A stretch of DNA of 64,000 nt, from the NCBI GenBank assembly GCA_003415625.1, contig PYIU01000011.1:1935001-1999000 (forward strand), in the 5' to 3' direction. The DNA comes from Aquanectria penicillioides. Lineage: Eukaryota > Ascomycota > Sordariomycetes > Hypocreales > Nectriaceae. Made by a program: the position numbers and the translations under genes. How positions within the stretch are numbered: the stretch's first letter is position 1; every line of letters begins with the position of its first letter. The notes below the pieces were generated by a model. It worked only from the letters and a program-made list of their open reading frames with translations. It was not told the origin of the DNA and made no database searches. Shown piece after piece: positions 32,707-44,769 of the stretch.

Positions 32707-35460
32707 CTATTCAATCCAAAATGAGCAGATAAAAATGGCCAACAGATATAACGACATTAGTGAGTATTGAAGCTCGGGTATCCAAATCCTCCACGTGTAC
32801 TCAATTGTCTTTGCCTCTGGCTTCGGGTATGAAACTCCAGTATCTGGATCTCGCTGCAGTAGTTCCTGCCTTTGAGGACAGTTTGGTGGCGCAATAGCAT
32901 AGCTGATGGGGACCCAGCAGGACATAGCGCATGTGAGCCAGATAAGCGGAGGCCAGGCAGCGTGTGTAAGAAATGACAGGAAGCGATCCTCGATGCTAGC
33001 GGAGGAGTGGAAGTCCCAATAGGTCGCCACCACAATAGATATTCCGATGAATATGATATAAGTCAGGTGGATGTAACATTGTAAATCCACCATGATGACC
33101 TTGAATCGTCGCCATAGAGAGGCTCGTCGCTCAGGATCCCGTTCGTGGAGGACGGCCCCTTCAGCCTGTGGTGGGTTGAGGCCGGACACTCTTCCGCCAA
33201 GCCACGTGGGTAAGATATAAGTACGAATGATGGCGACAGATTCGACTATTCTTGGTCAGCGTTTGACATGCAAAAGACGAAATGCAAAACTTACAGATGG
33301 CCATCCACATAACAGACTTTGCCTCTCGCTGGCCAGCAAGATAGCCACTAGGGAGATATGAGACAAACTCGCTGATTCGGTTGAGAATATGCGCGGCGAA
33401 CCAGGCGCGAATCAACCACTGCAGCTGTTCATAGTTGGCGAATGGGACCAATTTCCCTCCAGATATGAAGATAATTGGCAAAGCAAACATGGCAACGACG
33501 AGAGCAACGGTGAACAACGGAGAGATCGTGTAGACGAAGCCGCAAACACGCTGGGAGAATGTCATGTGCTGCACCAGTGGGCCGTAGAGGCAGAAGCGAA
33601 GTTTGAGTGAGATTTCAATCCTTTTGATAGTCTAGCGGTTACGTTAAAAGTTGTCGTTGAAGCACGAAATGGACAAGCCAGAACATACCTCGTGTGTTCG
33701 CTGCTTCAAGTGGCAGCTAAGAGTACCGGGGACGGTGCCAAACTGCAGCGGTTCGTGTACAAAGGCCGTGTTCCATCCGGTTCCGAGGACCATGCTCGAC
33801 GCGCAGTCATCATCGGCTGAGAATCCTGTCGGGAAACCTCCAATCGAGTCGAGGGCTTTGCGACGCATCACGAAGCCGGAGCTGGTGCACCAAGCTACCC
33901 CAAGGGCGTCCTTCATCGGCTCCGAGGCCTGCGCGAAGTAGTCGAGGCTCTGACAGAGAGGATCGTCCTTAGGCACGTTATAGTAGAGCTGTGTTGCATT
34001 TGACGTTAGCAAGCGTAATCCATTGAGAGATTGCATTTTCTTACCTGTGGTGGGCATGAGATAGAGCACTCCGAGTCTTGTATCATATGAGGGATAAGAG
34101 CTCGAAGCCAGTCCTTCTCTGGAATCATGTTTGCATTCAAGCCGGCGAAGAAGTCGGCAGCTCCTCCAGGGAGCTTTTGCGTCTCGTCAAGTGCGTAGTT
34201 CAGATTACCGGCCTTGTAGTGGTGCGGTACGCCTGGGTATTCTGGACGCGTTCGATAGTAGAGATTGTCAAAGACCTCGACGGCTGTCCTCTCAGTCTTC
34301 ATCCTTAGCATGCTCGAATTGCCGTCATCGCAGATGATGACTCGGAACCGAGATCGTGGATAGTCCATGGTGCAGGCAGCCTTGGCTGTGTTGAGAATGA
34401 GGTTGTCGTCTTCTCCACAGCAAGTGATGATGACATCCACGGATGGCACATTGTCACCGAGGACTCTCAGCTTGGGCCGCCGCCGCATTCCGGAGGTGTA
34501 CATGCTCCATAGGCGATGATAGAATATGGGTATTAGCAGCGAGATCTCAACTAGTAGAAAAGCCCATGACATCCAGTAGCTCATGCGGGCTTGATGCTCG
34601 GCGTCTCTGGTGTACGAGATACGCAACGCAAAGTAGCAGCAGTACATGCCTATTGTGAGGAACACCAGAAAACCACCCGCCCGAAGGATCCACCGCTTCC
34701 ATCTGGCCATGAATTCGATATCGTCGGGCTTGCCGTGTCGGATAATGATGTAGTCATCATCGCTATCGCCCATGCCAGGTCGGATGTAGGACTTCTTTCG
34801 ATACGGCTCGATAGTTGCACTCGCGGACGGGACCGGCCCAGCCGGGGAGTATCTACGAGCGTTGAAGGTCGTCCATGCCGTGTATCCAGAGGAAGGTATT
34901 CGTCTCACTTCGTTAGCTCGGATATCGAGAGGGTTGTTTTGCTCTTGAAGTGGGTCTATGCTTTGGATCATGTTGACTACCGCCGTAGATGCGCGTCGAC
35001 TAAATGATGCTGAGGATCGTCGTGTTCGAATCAAAGGTCGTCGTGGTCCGACGTCGGGTTCGGGAGCCGATGACGCCCAGCCACGGCCACTGAATGGGTT
35101 ATTTGGTGACACCTGGCCTGTATTGTGGTTCTTTTCGGGACTGAGATTCGCCGGTTGTTGGATTTTCTATCCCAGTTAGCTCGAGACGCTTCGTAGCTGC
35201 ATCGATGGGAGGTTAACAATTTGTTTGACCCTCATTTTGGCCGGCGGAGCAAGCTCTGCCTTGGCCTGCTCCATAGAATCCACGCTTGATATTGTCACCC
35301 CAGTCAAGCTTGTCATTGCGGTCTTTGCGCCATCGTGTGTTGCCAGGTGGCCCATGGAATTACTCGACTGGCTGGAGCGGGCTGATGGGCTCGAGCGAAT
35401 CGACGACGAGCCGGACGGCCGCCGCTGGAGGTCATCGTGCTGGGATCGCCTCGACGACAT
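32707..35460 (-). CDS. GT2 processive glycosyltransferase (cellulose-synthase-like), degenerate catalytic motifs
   Basis: Multi-spanning membrane glycosyltransferase of family 2. Exons 35460-35218, 35166-34045, 33988-33689, 33631-33295 and 33245-32707 join in phase to 846 residues. The layout is a polar N-terminal region, two helices (GFLVFLTIGMYCCYFAL), the catalytic domain with VDVIITCCGEDDN, FRVIICDDGNSS and HYKAGNLNYAL, and C-terminal helices. The usual DxD appears as NAN (N425-A-N427, in AGLNANMIPEKDW), the acidic motif as SADDDCAS, and the usual QxxRW as QRTHE at the exon 3 end. GAT/GAC to AAT/AAC are both G-to-A changes. It may be an inactive or divergent transferase. All splice sites are intact. 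Confidence 0.85.
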
Positions 35461-37045
35461 GGTTGCGGTTTATCGATCAAAACCAGGAACAATATCACAG
35501 TTGGCATCCGTCCGGTCCACCGGAAGCGCGCGAGAGGTGGGAAGAAGGACTTTAATAGTCTCGTAATCGCCGAGTCGGCTTCCTTGGGGAGAACATTTCT
35601 AACGCTTCGGAGCGTTCCCGGGGCCCGGGATGAGCGATGGCTAATGGCTTTCAGTACAAGCCAACAACAGTGGCGACCGGCTATAGCGAGAACCGTTAGC
35701 GATCTCGATTAGTCGCATCCGGCTTCTTGGGTTGTTTACAATCCAGACGCCATGGCGCCAACTTGAAAGAATATCAGGCTTGGGTGAAGGTGCAGCATGA
35801 CACGGGAGAGTGTGGTTGATTTACAGCTAGGGTAGTGATGCGAGGTGACTGACGGTGCAAAGACTCTGAGACATGATGCAGCAAGACAAATATTCACGTT
35901 TACCAAAGCCATCGGCATATTTTCACGACCAAAGGACCCCCGCCATCTGCTCAGGGGTTGCTAGATGCCTCCGTCCCGGCTTTTCGGATGACAGCTTTTG
36001 TGGGGCGTCGTGGTCAAGGTTTCGGTGTGGCCGAATTCGGCAATGGATGGCAATGGATGGCAATAGTGTCCGCACTTGGAGCTGGCAACAAGGTTTGGGC
36101 AGGCCGAGAGTTTCACAGACCGCGGGCTTTGGCTTCCAAACTCCACAATGCTTGCAAGGCTTGCAGATAGGCACCATGGGCGCGTGAGACTGTGCCGCCA
36201 TCGTCTCCTCAATAGTCAACCGCCTCTCTACGGATGGCCATAGGGAAGCGCTAGGAAATGGACCGCGGTGGGTCGACGACGGACATCTTTATTGTCCAGG
36301 GCGGGTGAGCAGATTGACAAAGAGCGCTCCATTCCATCTCGACGGTGATGCTGCGTCAACAAGCACGCGATCAGGTCCTAAGCTGTCCAGTTAGAGGCCG
36401 CCGGACAGAGATAAGTGTCATTGCCCGTCACCAAATGACATTTCCAACTCGATCAACGCCCCGAACAAGCGCACCCGCGCGGACTGCCGTGACCGGATTA
36501 GGCATTTATCCTCCCTAGCCTCGGGCTTATCGGCTGGCTCCTCTTCCCGATCCTCGACCCCACGATGAATGGGGCTGATGGCTTGAGACAGGGTCGTTAG
36601 CTCGCCACGGGCACTTTGATGTGGAAATTGCACAATGGACGGCAATAGTAGAATAGTTCAACCCAGCATCCGCGGCGATTCCGACGTTGACGAGTTCTCT
36701 TGGTCACGCTCTCTCTTGGTTCACTTTGTTACCGTTCCGATTCTTTCCATTTGCGCTGTCTTTCTAAATACGCCTTAAAAATTTTCAAAATCCAGCCTGC
36801 TCTGATGGTGTTGTGGCAATATCGACCATCACAATGCTTCCCGCCGGCCGCTGACTCAAACCCAAAGCAACAATTCATACGTCATGACTCCCACTGCGCT
36901 CTGAAATGCACCCTGAGAGACCCAAAAATCATAATCTTCCATCGTGCCTCATTCATCCATGCCGAAATCCTGACCAATTTAACTCCGCAAGTGGCGCTCT
37001 CCTCCCGTTGCCCTCGTTTCTGATTGCCGGGATGTTTGCTCGTGC
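35461..37045. other. Intergenic, no gene recognised
   Basis: A 1.6-kb region upstream of the GT2 gene and downstream of the secreted-protein gene. It contains a short direct repeat (ggcaatggat, about 36040-36065). Several short frames lack motifs. Confidence 0.4.
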
Positions 37046-37810
37046 TTAGCAGCTGTCCTTGTTGATGATGACGTTCCATTCTCCGCTATAGTAGGCTCGG
37101 CCTGAATCGCAGCTTGTTAATCGCGGCTCCGCAGTTTGGATCGGAGATGCTAAGACTTACCCATAGTCTTCGGCCCATCGCTGGTGGAGACACTGCACTG
37201 GTTCCAGATGTCCATTGCCGTGTTGACAATGTCCTTGGTGGGGATCTTGAGCGTTCCCTTGGCATCGCTGCAGGCCAAGATAGCAGAGTTCCAGGAGCAG
37301 GTGACGCGCTTGCACGTTCCAGGCTCGACGACCCAGACGGCATCAGGCCACTTGCTGTTCAGGTAGTCGGTGCCTTCGCGGACAGCAATGGAGCTTGCCT
37401 GGCCGCTACCGACATTGCACTGCACAATGCTCTGTCGAACAATGTCAACATGGTACGCCACCCTGAGAGATAATAATGGCACTTACTCTCTTGTCCAGTC
37501 CACCTTCAGTCGCGGGGTACTCAATAGTATCGCTAGCGTCGGTAACAATGGTTCGCTTCTCCATCATAGGGGCCTGAAAATGTCGTTAGCGTCTTGGCCA
37601 ATGCCACCGTCTAGATGTCGCCCACCTTGTCGGAACCCTTCAATGCAACGCTGCCGACTCCGCTGGGCAGAACCTGAGGTGATGTCAGTCAAGTAGGCTC
37701 GCAGTGATACTGCACCTATGATGTGTGCAATCGGTTCAGTATTAGATTCGACTCACTGCTGCAGATGCCAAGACGGCGAATGACATGGTAAAGATAGTGG
37801 TGAACTTCAT
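37046..37810 (-). CDS. Small secreted cysteine-rich protein with two Kex2-type sites
   Basis: Five exons (37810-37757, 37673-37626, 37573-37487, 37431-37161, 37101-37046) join in phase to 171 residues. The first exon is a signal peptide (MKFTTIFTMSFAVLASAA). Dibasic sites EKR (residues 39-41) and DKR (61-63) suggest Kex2 processing, leaving a mature chain of about 108 residues. That chain has six cysteines, enough for three disulfides, and ends YSGEWNVIINKDSC. I do not recognise the family. Size, processing sites and cysteines resemble secreted effector candidates, but no function can be claimed. Confidence 0.82.
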
Positions 37811-39180
37811 CTTGAATAGAATAGACGAATCAAGGTTAGATGGATGGATTATTGGAAATGGTGAACTGGTAGTTCGGTTTACTGCTGAGGATGCTGAGCT
37901 GAGTAGTGATGACCACCAAACATGAAGGCATATTCATTTCTTTTTATACTCCCTTTCTTCTTTGCTATCTGCCTGCGTTTCCCACAGCCTCACATCATGC
38001 CTCTGCTGCTCTTCGATATTCTTGGCCATGTTTGTTGTCCAAGCCCCGCTGAAAAATTCCTGCCAGCTCACTTCACCACCACGCACATGTCGAACCCCAT
38101 CGCCGGTGGAGTTTCCAGTGAGGTTGGTGATAGTTTGACAGGAATAGGGTCGCTGCGAAAGAATGTCCAGAACTCCAGGAATAGATTGACTGTTGGTGGC
38201 GTTCGCATTTGTGCGGCAAATCCTTCCAGAGTGGAGTGTTTCAGCTTTTCATATCTGCATCACCCAGCCACGTTGCTCATGGTGAGGCATTGAATTTTGT
38301 GGCATTGCCGGATCATTTAGGCCATTGGATAGGATTTATGAAAGGATGCCCGGTCAATATTATCCGTATAGCACAACTCATTCAGCATTATCGCAGTGCT
38401 GCTCGCCCCCAACCATCCCACGCGAAACGTCGTCTAACCAAAGCCGCAGCGTGAATCAGGCCCCATCAACTGTTTTTTCTCCGCTTCCTGTCCTGGAGCC
38501 TGAAGCCATGAAAGGTGGCACTACTCTTCCTAAGCTTGGGGCTGATGCGGACTTAGTTGATCCACTATGCTTCGTTTGCAGCGATAACCCTGTCTGCCGT
38601 GTGCATGGACCAACATCAGCCAACAGCTTCACCTTTCCTGGCCATGTTAAGTGCTAGCATTCTTGATAACCGCGGATGAATGATGTCATGGTCTCGAGAT
38701 CAGCGGCAACCAGAACAGGATGGTCTGCTTTTCGAGCTGGCAACACAGCCACAGCAAAACTCACATACACCTCCTGTGATGCCATCGCCAGTCGGTGAGC
38801 TGTTTTTGGGCAACGCATGCACAAAAGTCTCTTTATGCACCAATCGGCAGGAAAAGGACCAACAAGAAAAATACGAGATCAGCGAAGCCATCCTGTTGCA
38901 TTGACGTAGCCAACTGTGCAACCTATTCTCGAGACCTGATGCTGTCGGATGCAGACACGGGCAACCTGGATGATTGGCTCTCACAACCCCACCGCGCTGT
39001 ATATCTTGGGATCTGCACATGGTACCACGAATGGAATGCTCTTGGGGGCTAACCGATGCAGTCACAGCGATTGCATTAGCCTCCGTCACCATCGCCGCAA
39101 CTTTCATCGTATTGAAATCAGGATTCGAATAACGCCGAATATACAGTCCATAAATACAAAGTAACCAACATATTTCTTCC
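37811..39180. other. Intergenic, no gene recognised
   Basis: A 1.4-kb region upstream of the secreted-protein gene and downstream of the DUF7730-like gene. Frames present are short and lack motifs or splice partners. Confidence 0.4.
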
Positions 39181-40465
39181 TTACGCCGGACCGTATCGGC
39201 CGAAGTTTTCGAGTCTGCGCAATATGAGGCGCGAGGTGTCGTCCACATTTCCTCTGAGGATCCAGTATCCACAGTTGCTCCCGGTACTCGACATTCTCGG
39301 CAGATGACCCGGTGGTGTTGGAAACGTGCTTTCTGAAGACTTAACAACCACATTCTGCCCTTCGATAACGCGCCAAACTTCCAGGTTCCATTTGACGTTC
39401 CATGCCGGTGGTCTGAGGATTGTGAAGTCCATAGCTTCATTTGAAATCTTGTCGAATACGGTTGCGGGAAGAACAAAACTGCATTCTACCAATGGTGGCA
39501 TCTCTGACTTCACAAACCGGTCAAGCCTTGTCACCAGGTAGCTTACATCGAGCCAGTTGCTCGTATTGTGGAATTCCGTCTGTTGCATTGGCGTTCTGAG
39601 GCTAATTGACAACCGAGAGAGGCCATTCAGCCTTGACGACAAGGTGCTCAAAAGGCGGTTGAGATCGGTCTCATCCCACACAGGACCACCCTTCACAAGC
39701 GGACGGTCCTTTCCAAGGTGACATTTCAACTCCCAAACAACCTCGAGGGAAGATATTGTATTCAAGCGCTGTGGCAGGAGAATTTTAGGTAGATAGGGGA
39801 TCATAACGTTGCTCGCCATGTGAATTGTATTCGTTCCGTACAAGACGTCGATGCCTTCCAAGTATCTGTGGCATAATGTTAGCTGTTGGTTAAACCGAAG
39901 AGTGGAATCATTGCACGCACGCCTGCTTGCAAGTCTGTAGCCAGCCAATGACTCCAATCCGTTGATCTGAATATAGAAATGGCATGCGGCCAGGGACTAT
40001 GCCACAGCACCAACCAACGCCGTAGCGACACGGGGGGTCACAGAATGCCGTGGGTTCCAAAGGGCGCCACGAAGCCTCGCCTAGGGCCGGTCGGTCGCAT
40101 ACCGAGCTCCACCAGTGCCAATACCTGCGCTTTTCGCGATCCAATTTCAGAATCCTCCGTTCGTTCTCTTCGTCTTCCCAGGGCAACGGGTCGGTAACAT
40201 CAGAAAAGACGATCGGGTAGTCGAAGCAGAGATGCATGTGCAAGACCCTGCCACCAAAAGCTAAGATGAGGATGCGCTTCCTCAGTTCAGCTGGCAGCTT
40301 CCGAAAGAATAGACATGGGGCCGATGCATTCTTCCTTGGGGCTGAAGAAGTCGAAAGCCTCCGGCGGAATCGGTTATTTCGCGGGATTTTGCTTTCTATG
40401 CGGATGAGTTCTTGAAACCAGTCCTGCAGTCGCTCACGACGAGTCTTGGGGACTGGTACTGGCAT
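39181..40465 (-). CDS. DUF7730-like (F-box-like) fungal protein
   Basis: Two exons, 40465-39921 and 39865-39181, joined in phase over a 55-bp intron with a gtgcgt donor, give 409 residues. After a basic N-terminal region comes LFFRKLPAELRKRILILAF followed by GGRVLHMHL, then IGWLQTCKQAYLEGIDVLYGTNT, the pattern of an abundant family of fungal proteins annotated as DUF7730 or F-box-like. The C-terminal half is unrecognised. Biochemical role is unknown for the family. Gene appears intact. Confidence 0.8.
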
Positions 40466-41019
40466 TAGGTCCCCCTAATAAGATCACTAGGACGGAGCAT
40501 GATCACAGGCGATAGGGCGATCAACAAAGGAGCCGGTAGCAAGACATTTGAACACACGTCACGTTGGTGAGGCTTCAAGTGGAAGCATCCGCAGACACGA
40601 AAAATAACAGCCTCGGAGGCAACGTGGTGTTTTTTTGTTGTTGTTGGTTGGACTGTCGCGCCAACCATGGATGATAACCATGTTGCAAGTCACGTGAAGC
40701 GATCCTGAAACAAACTAATCGTTGCATCTGTCCCAACATCGTAAGTTGTGTTAGTTAGTTAGTCATTACCTCAATCAGCCTATAAGTCTCTTTGTTGTGG
40801 TAACGGCGGTTATGCCACCACGTATCCCTCCCGAGGCGAGCAGGACTTAGTGCCCCTCAAATTTATGCTTGATTTTCACAAGTCGTAATTAGACTTGTCG
40901 CCAAGTCCCAGTTCCATTCTGTCTATCGGAAGAATGTCTGCACCTTGACTTTAGGTATAGTTGTCTTGTTGAAATTTAGGTCCCGATTCCCCTCGTTGTC
41001 TCTAAAGAAAGGCCCTTGT
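40466..41019. other. Intergenic, no gene
   Basis: Promoter of the DUF7730-like gene and 3' end of the kinase-ankyrin gene. Nothing else recognised. Confidence 0.4.
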
Positions 41020-44000
41020 CTATGTCGCAGTTTCTAGTTCACTTGCCCTGCATCCACCATAACATCGAAGCAACGTGACCATACTGTCCAGACGGCCTTC
41101 GAACTTGGCTGCCTCTAAAGAATGAAAAGGAACTGATTAGTCACAATTCAGGTTTCCATGAATTTTGTTTCACATACCAGCTTTCGACAATCGCAGCCTT
41201 GCACTTTGAATCCTCCCGGCCCGACCATCTAATTCCTGGTCTAACATCGTCATGCATGATAAATCGGGGCGTCTGTTTTTGTAATAGTTTTTGTCGTATA
41301 TTGCATTTACTGCGACACCAGCATCTAGCAAAACTGCTGCGCTCTCCACCAGATGATCCATAACGAGCTTATCAATCAATACTTTGCAGCTTGGCGAGGT
41401 CTCTGCTGCATGCTTCCGCTCAAGAAGCGGTACGATGTGCTCGCGTAGCATTGTAGCCATCATGCTATCCAGCATGTCTCGAAATTCTTCATCCTGCACA
41501 GCATCTGTGGAGAGGTTGGTGAAGATTGGAAACTCATCCTCCGCCCTATAAGCCAAGGTAATTCGCTTCTTTGAGCTGTTGCCATATATTTCATCACTCG
41601 AGGCAGCCCCATTCTTTAGTAGGAACTTGACAGCACCGAATAGGCCCTCTTCGGCCATCATAAGAACTGCCGATCGGCCACAAAGGTCACGAATGTCAAC
41701 CTGAGCTCCGTGATCTAGGAGGAGACGGGTTGCCTGTACCTGAAGTGCTTCGTAGTCGTGGTACTCATCCAGTCTTATTGTCGCATACCTAGGTCCGAGG
41801 TACATAATGGCGGTGCGGCCGTCATTCCCAGCAATGTTGATATCAGCCCCTGCTTCAAGGAGTGCTTCAACAATTTCAATGTTTCCAACGTATACGGCCA
41901 GCATCAGGGGAGTACTTGTTACATTTTTTCCCCACGCCGTGCGTGCCCATGCAGTGGACAGTTCGTCAACATCAAATCCAGATCGCACCAGCACGTCGAT
42001 TGTTTCCCGTATCTTGCGGCGTCGAGTTTGTTCATTGCCATGAATTACCATGTTGTAAAATAGAGTAGCGGGTCCAATCCATCGAAATTCTCCAGCCATC
42101 AGATGATGGATGATGCCGATTCCATCATTGGTGGTGTTGTTATTCTCGGCTTGCTGGGGTTGCTCGAGCAGATGTTTGAGGATCTCATTGTCCCAGCCTT
42201 TGACGGCGAGTTCGATTGACGTCGATCCAGTCGATGGGCCGACAATAAACTCGTCATGAACCATGTCCTCGACAGATGCTGGCTCATAGTTTGGCATATT
42301 CATTGCAAAGATGAAAAGTCTACGGCCGTTTCTGAGCCATGGATCAGCGCCGTGCCTCAGCAAGGCCGCTACAGCTTCCACACAACGAAATTCAACAGCG
42401 AAATGAAGCGGACTCCCCCCTGGAAATGCGAACGGGTAGTGAAGCATCTTGTCCACTGTTATCGACAAGGCGTTAACGTCTGCTCCCTTTTCGACCAGCT
42501 TGCTCACTACTGTTTCCATCTTCTCAGGATGGAAGGCAATCAGCCAATGGAGACAAGAGATGCCGACTCGACCGCGATAAATTTTGGGATCCGCACCGAG
42601 GCTTAAGAGGAAGAGGACTGTTTCAAATGCGCCGCACACGCAAGCGCGGTAGAGCGGAGTCTCGCCTACATCGTTCACACTGTTGACATTCGAACAGGTG
42701 GCGATCGATTGGAGAATCGAGAGTGCCACCGGATGGCTGAAAGAGGAGAGCATATGCAATAAAGAGTCGCCATCGGGGTTCAGCGATTGGTCAGTCGAAG
42801 TTCCTGGTCGAAGGGCTTTGCCAGCTATGTCAATGTACCTCTCCAAGATATCGAATCCTATCGAGTTATAATGTGGAGTATAACCGCCGTTTTGCTGGAA
42901 CTCGCTGATGGCACGGTCAAACGAGCCGGCATCCATGTCTCTCGCTTCTTTGGAAAAGGCCAAGGCGCCATGCGAGATGCAATTATACATAGACTGTTTC
43001 CGATTGCTTTGGATGAAGTCATCAGGTACAAGGTCTAGGTACTCGTAGTAGAGAAAGACCAACGACTGGGCTTGCGCAATGCCATATCGCGCGGCTGTGC
43101 AGAGGGGGCGCAGCCAGAATTCTCTCACTTGAGGGTTGTGAAGGTGCCTTGAGATGTATGCCTGTCTACTGATGAAAAGGGCAAAGGCCAATTGAGGGGA
43201 CAATTTGTCCTCGCCGTCGTTATACAATCTTTGCAAGTGATGTGTCAATTCGTCATTGAGTTCGATAATTTCCCATTGCCTGCGTCTGACTCGATGAGAT
43301 GGGTGGGAATTTTTGTGAGATTCAATCTCTTGTCGGGTGGTACCATCATCTTTCTTCCCTTCTAGAATATTCTCGGCAGAAGATTTCCTGTACACACAAT
43401 TAGTCTGAGTAGTAGTCAAGAGGTGGTCACCTACCAACCGCTGGGCGGCAATAGATCTGAGACATCTATAGGGCGATCTTGAGGATTTGAGTTCAAACAC
43501 CCGCGAAGTAGTCTTTGATACGGCCCAACTAATGCGGCTGGGATCTGCGGCAGCTGTTGGATATCGTTTACTGCGGCCTCAAGCACAGACTCATTCTCAA
43601 GGTCTCCTATAGGGTAGCTAGACCCCCTCAGAAGGAACAAAACGAGCAGTCCAAAGGAATATGTATCGATCCTGTTCAGGAAAGCGGGATCTAATGCCTC
43701 ACTGTAGTCGTAATATCGCCTCAGCTCTGGCGCACGCCATCCTACAGTTCCCCTGCCGCGGACGCCTTCAACTCCAGCCAGGCCAGCACCTCCTCCAAAG
43801 TCAGACAGCTTGGCAATCCAGCCCGAAGATCCTTGGAAGACAAGGACATTCTCAGGTTTAAGGTCGCCATGGATTATACCAAGGGTGTGGATGGCGGACA
43901 AGGCGGATGCAACGTCTAGAATTATTTGGTGGCGACTCTCAAATGAAAGAAGTTTATCGGTGTTGATCAAATTCCCAAGGTCTCCGTCCGCTAGCTCCAA

Positions 44001-44495
44001 GGCAATAACAGGAACCTGATGCCAACTCTCATCTACGCCCCAACCAATAATATTGACAATATTTTGATGTGATTTGAGTCGGGGATGGCACAGGGCTGCG
44101 ATTTCGACAAGAAGATCGTGTACCTGTCTGCGAACGGATTCCACCGATAAATTTAAACAGTCTTCAGCATCGAGAACGAATTTTGGAGTTTTGACTGCAG
44201 CCTTGATCAAGGCAGTTGGTTCGTCATGAAACCCCACTTCAGACTCTCGTACAATGAACTGGGCCCCGGCTGCAATGACTGTACGACCAAATAGGATGAA
44301 GCAGGGGCCTCGAACATTAAGGTCATACAAAATAAGACATAGCTCGGATATTGGAAGATGCCGTCGCCGCGTAATGTCCTCATCCGGCCCACTGATACTC
44401 AGGCTCTTGAATTGTGCATTTTTAGTTGATAGTTCGGTGATGTACGCAGGAAAGGGAGCTTCCGAAATATCTGAAATCAAGACGCTGGATTCCAT
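41020..44495 (-). CDS. Protein kinase-ankyrin repeat fusion
   Basis: Three exons, 44495-43435, 43387-41178 and 41114-41020, join in phase to 1121 residues. The N-terminal third is a kinase domain with a complete catalytic core: AAVKTPKF (candidate VAIK lysine), NIVNIIGWGVDES, the catalytic loop HGDLKPEN (His209 to Asn216), a DFGGG metal motif, GTVGWRAPEL and DTYSFGLLVLFLL. A linker of about 250 residues follows, then at least eight ankyrin-type repeats, for example GETPLYRACVCGAFETVLFL, GGSPLHFAVEFRCVEAVAAL, STPLMLAVYVGNIEIVEAL and GRSAVLMMAEEG. The last exon adds a short helical tail. It is divergent from the HeLo-pseudokinase gene over 274 bp. Predicted Ser/Thr kinase, cytosolic. Confidence 0.9.
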
Positions 44496-44769
44496 GGTAA
44501 AGACGGGTCGAAAAGATATTTAGTTTCAAGACGGTACGCCGGAGGTCAACGATTAAAAGCTCGAATTCGAGCTGATGTGGCTAAAAATCCTTTCGGGTGC
44601 GGAGAAAGGCCAGTCCGCTGTGCTTTGAAAACGAGGCTGACAACTTGCATGAATACATAAATTGAGCAACACCAATTGGTTCGGCGCCTGTCCGAGCCTG
44701 ACTTCATTTTTCATGTGAGGCTTTTGCTTCACTGGTCTGCGATTGCTACTTCGACATTTCTCGCACCTT
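44496..44769. promoter_or_regulatory. 274-bp bidirectional promoter
   Basis: The whole gap between the two divergent start codons. It contains ccaattgg at 44672-44679, a palindrome that is a CCAAT box on both strands. Its shortness implies shared control of the two genes; that is inference from spacing. Confidence 0.6.

Noticed and set aside
34591..35007. A 138-codon plus-strand frame
   Set aside because: Antisense to the GT2 gene, whose exons are supported by motifs and phase.
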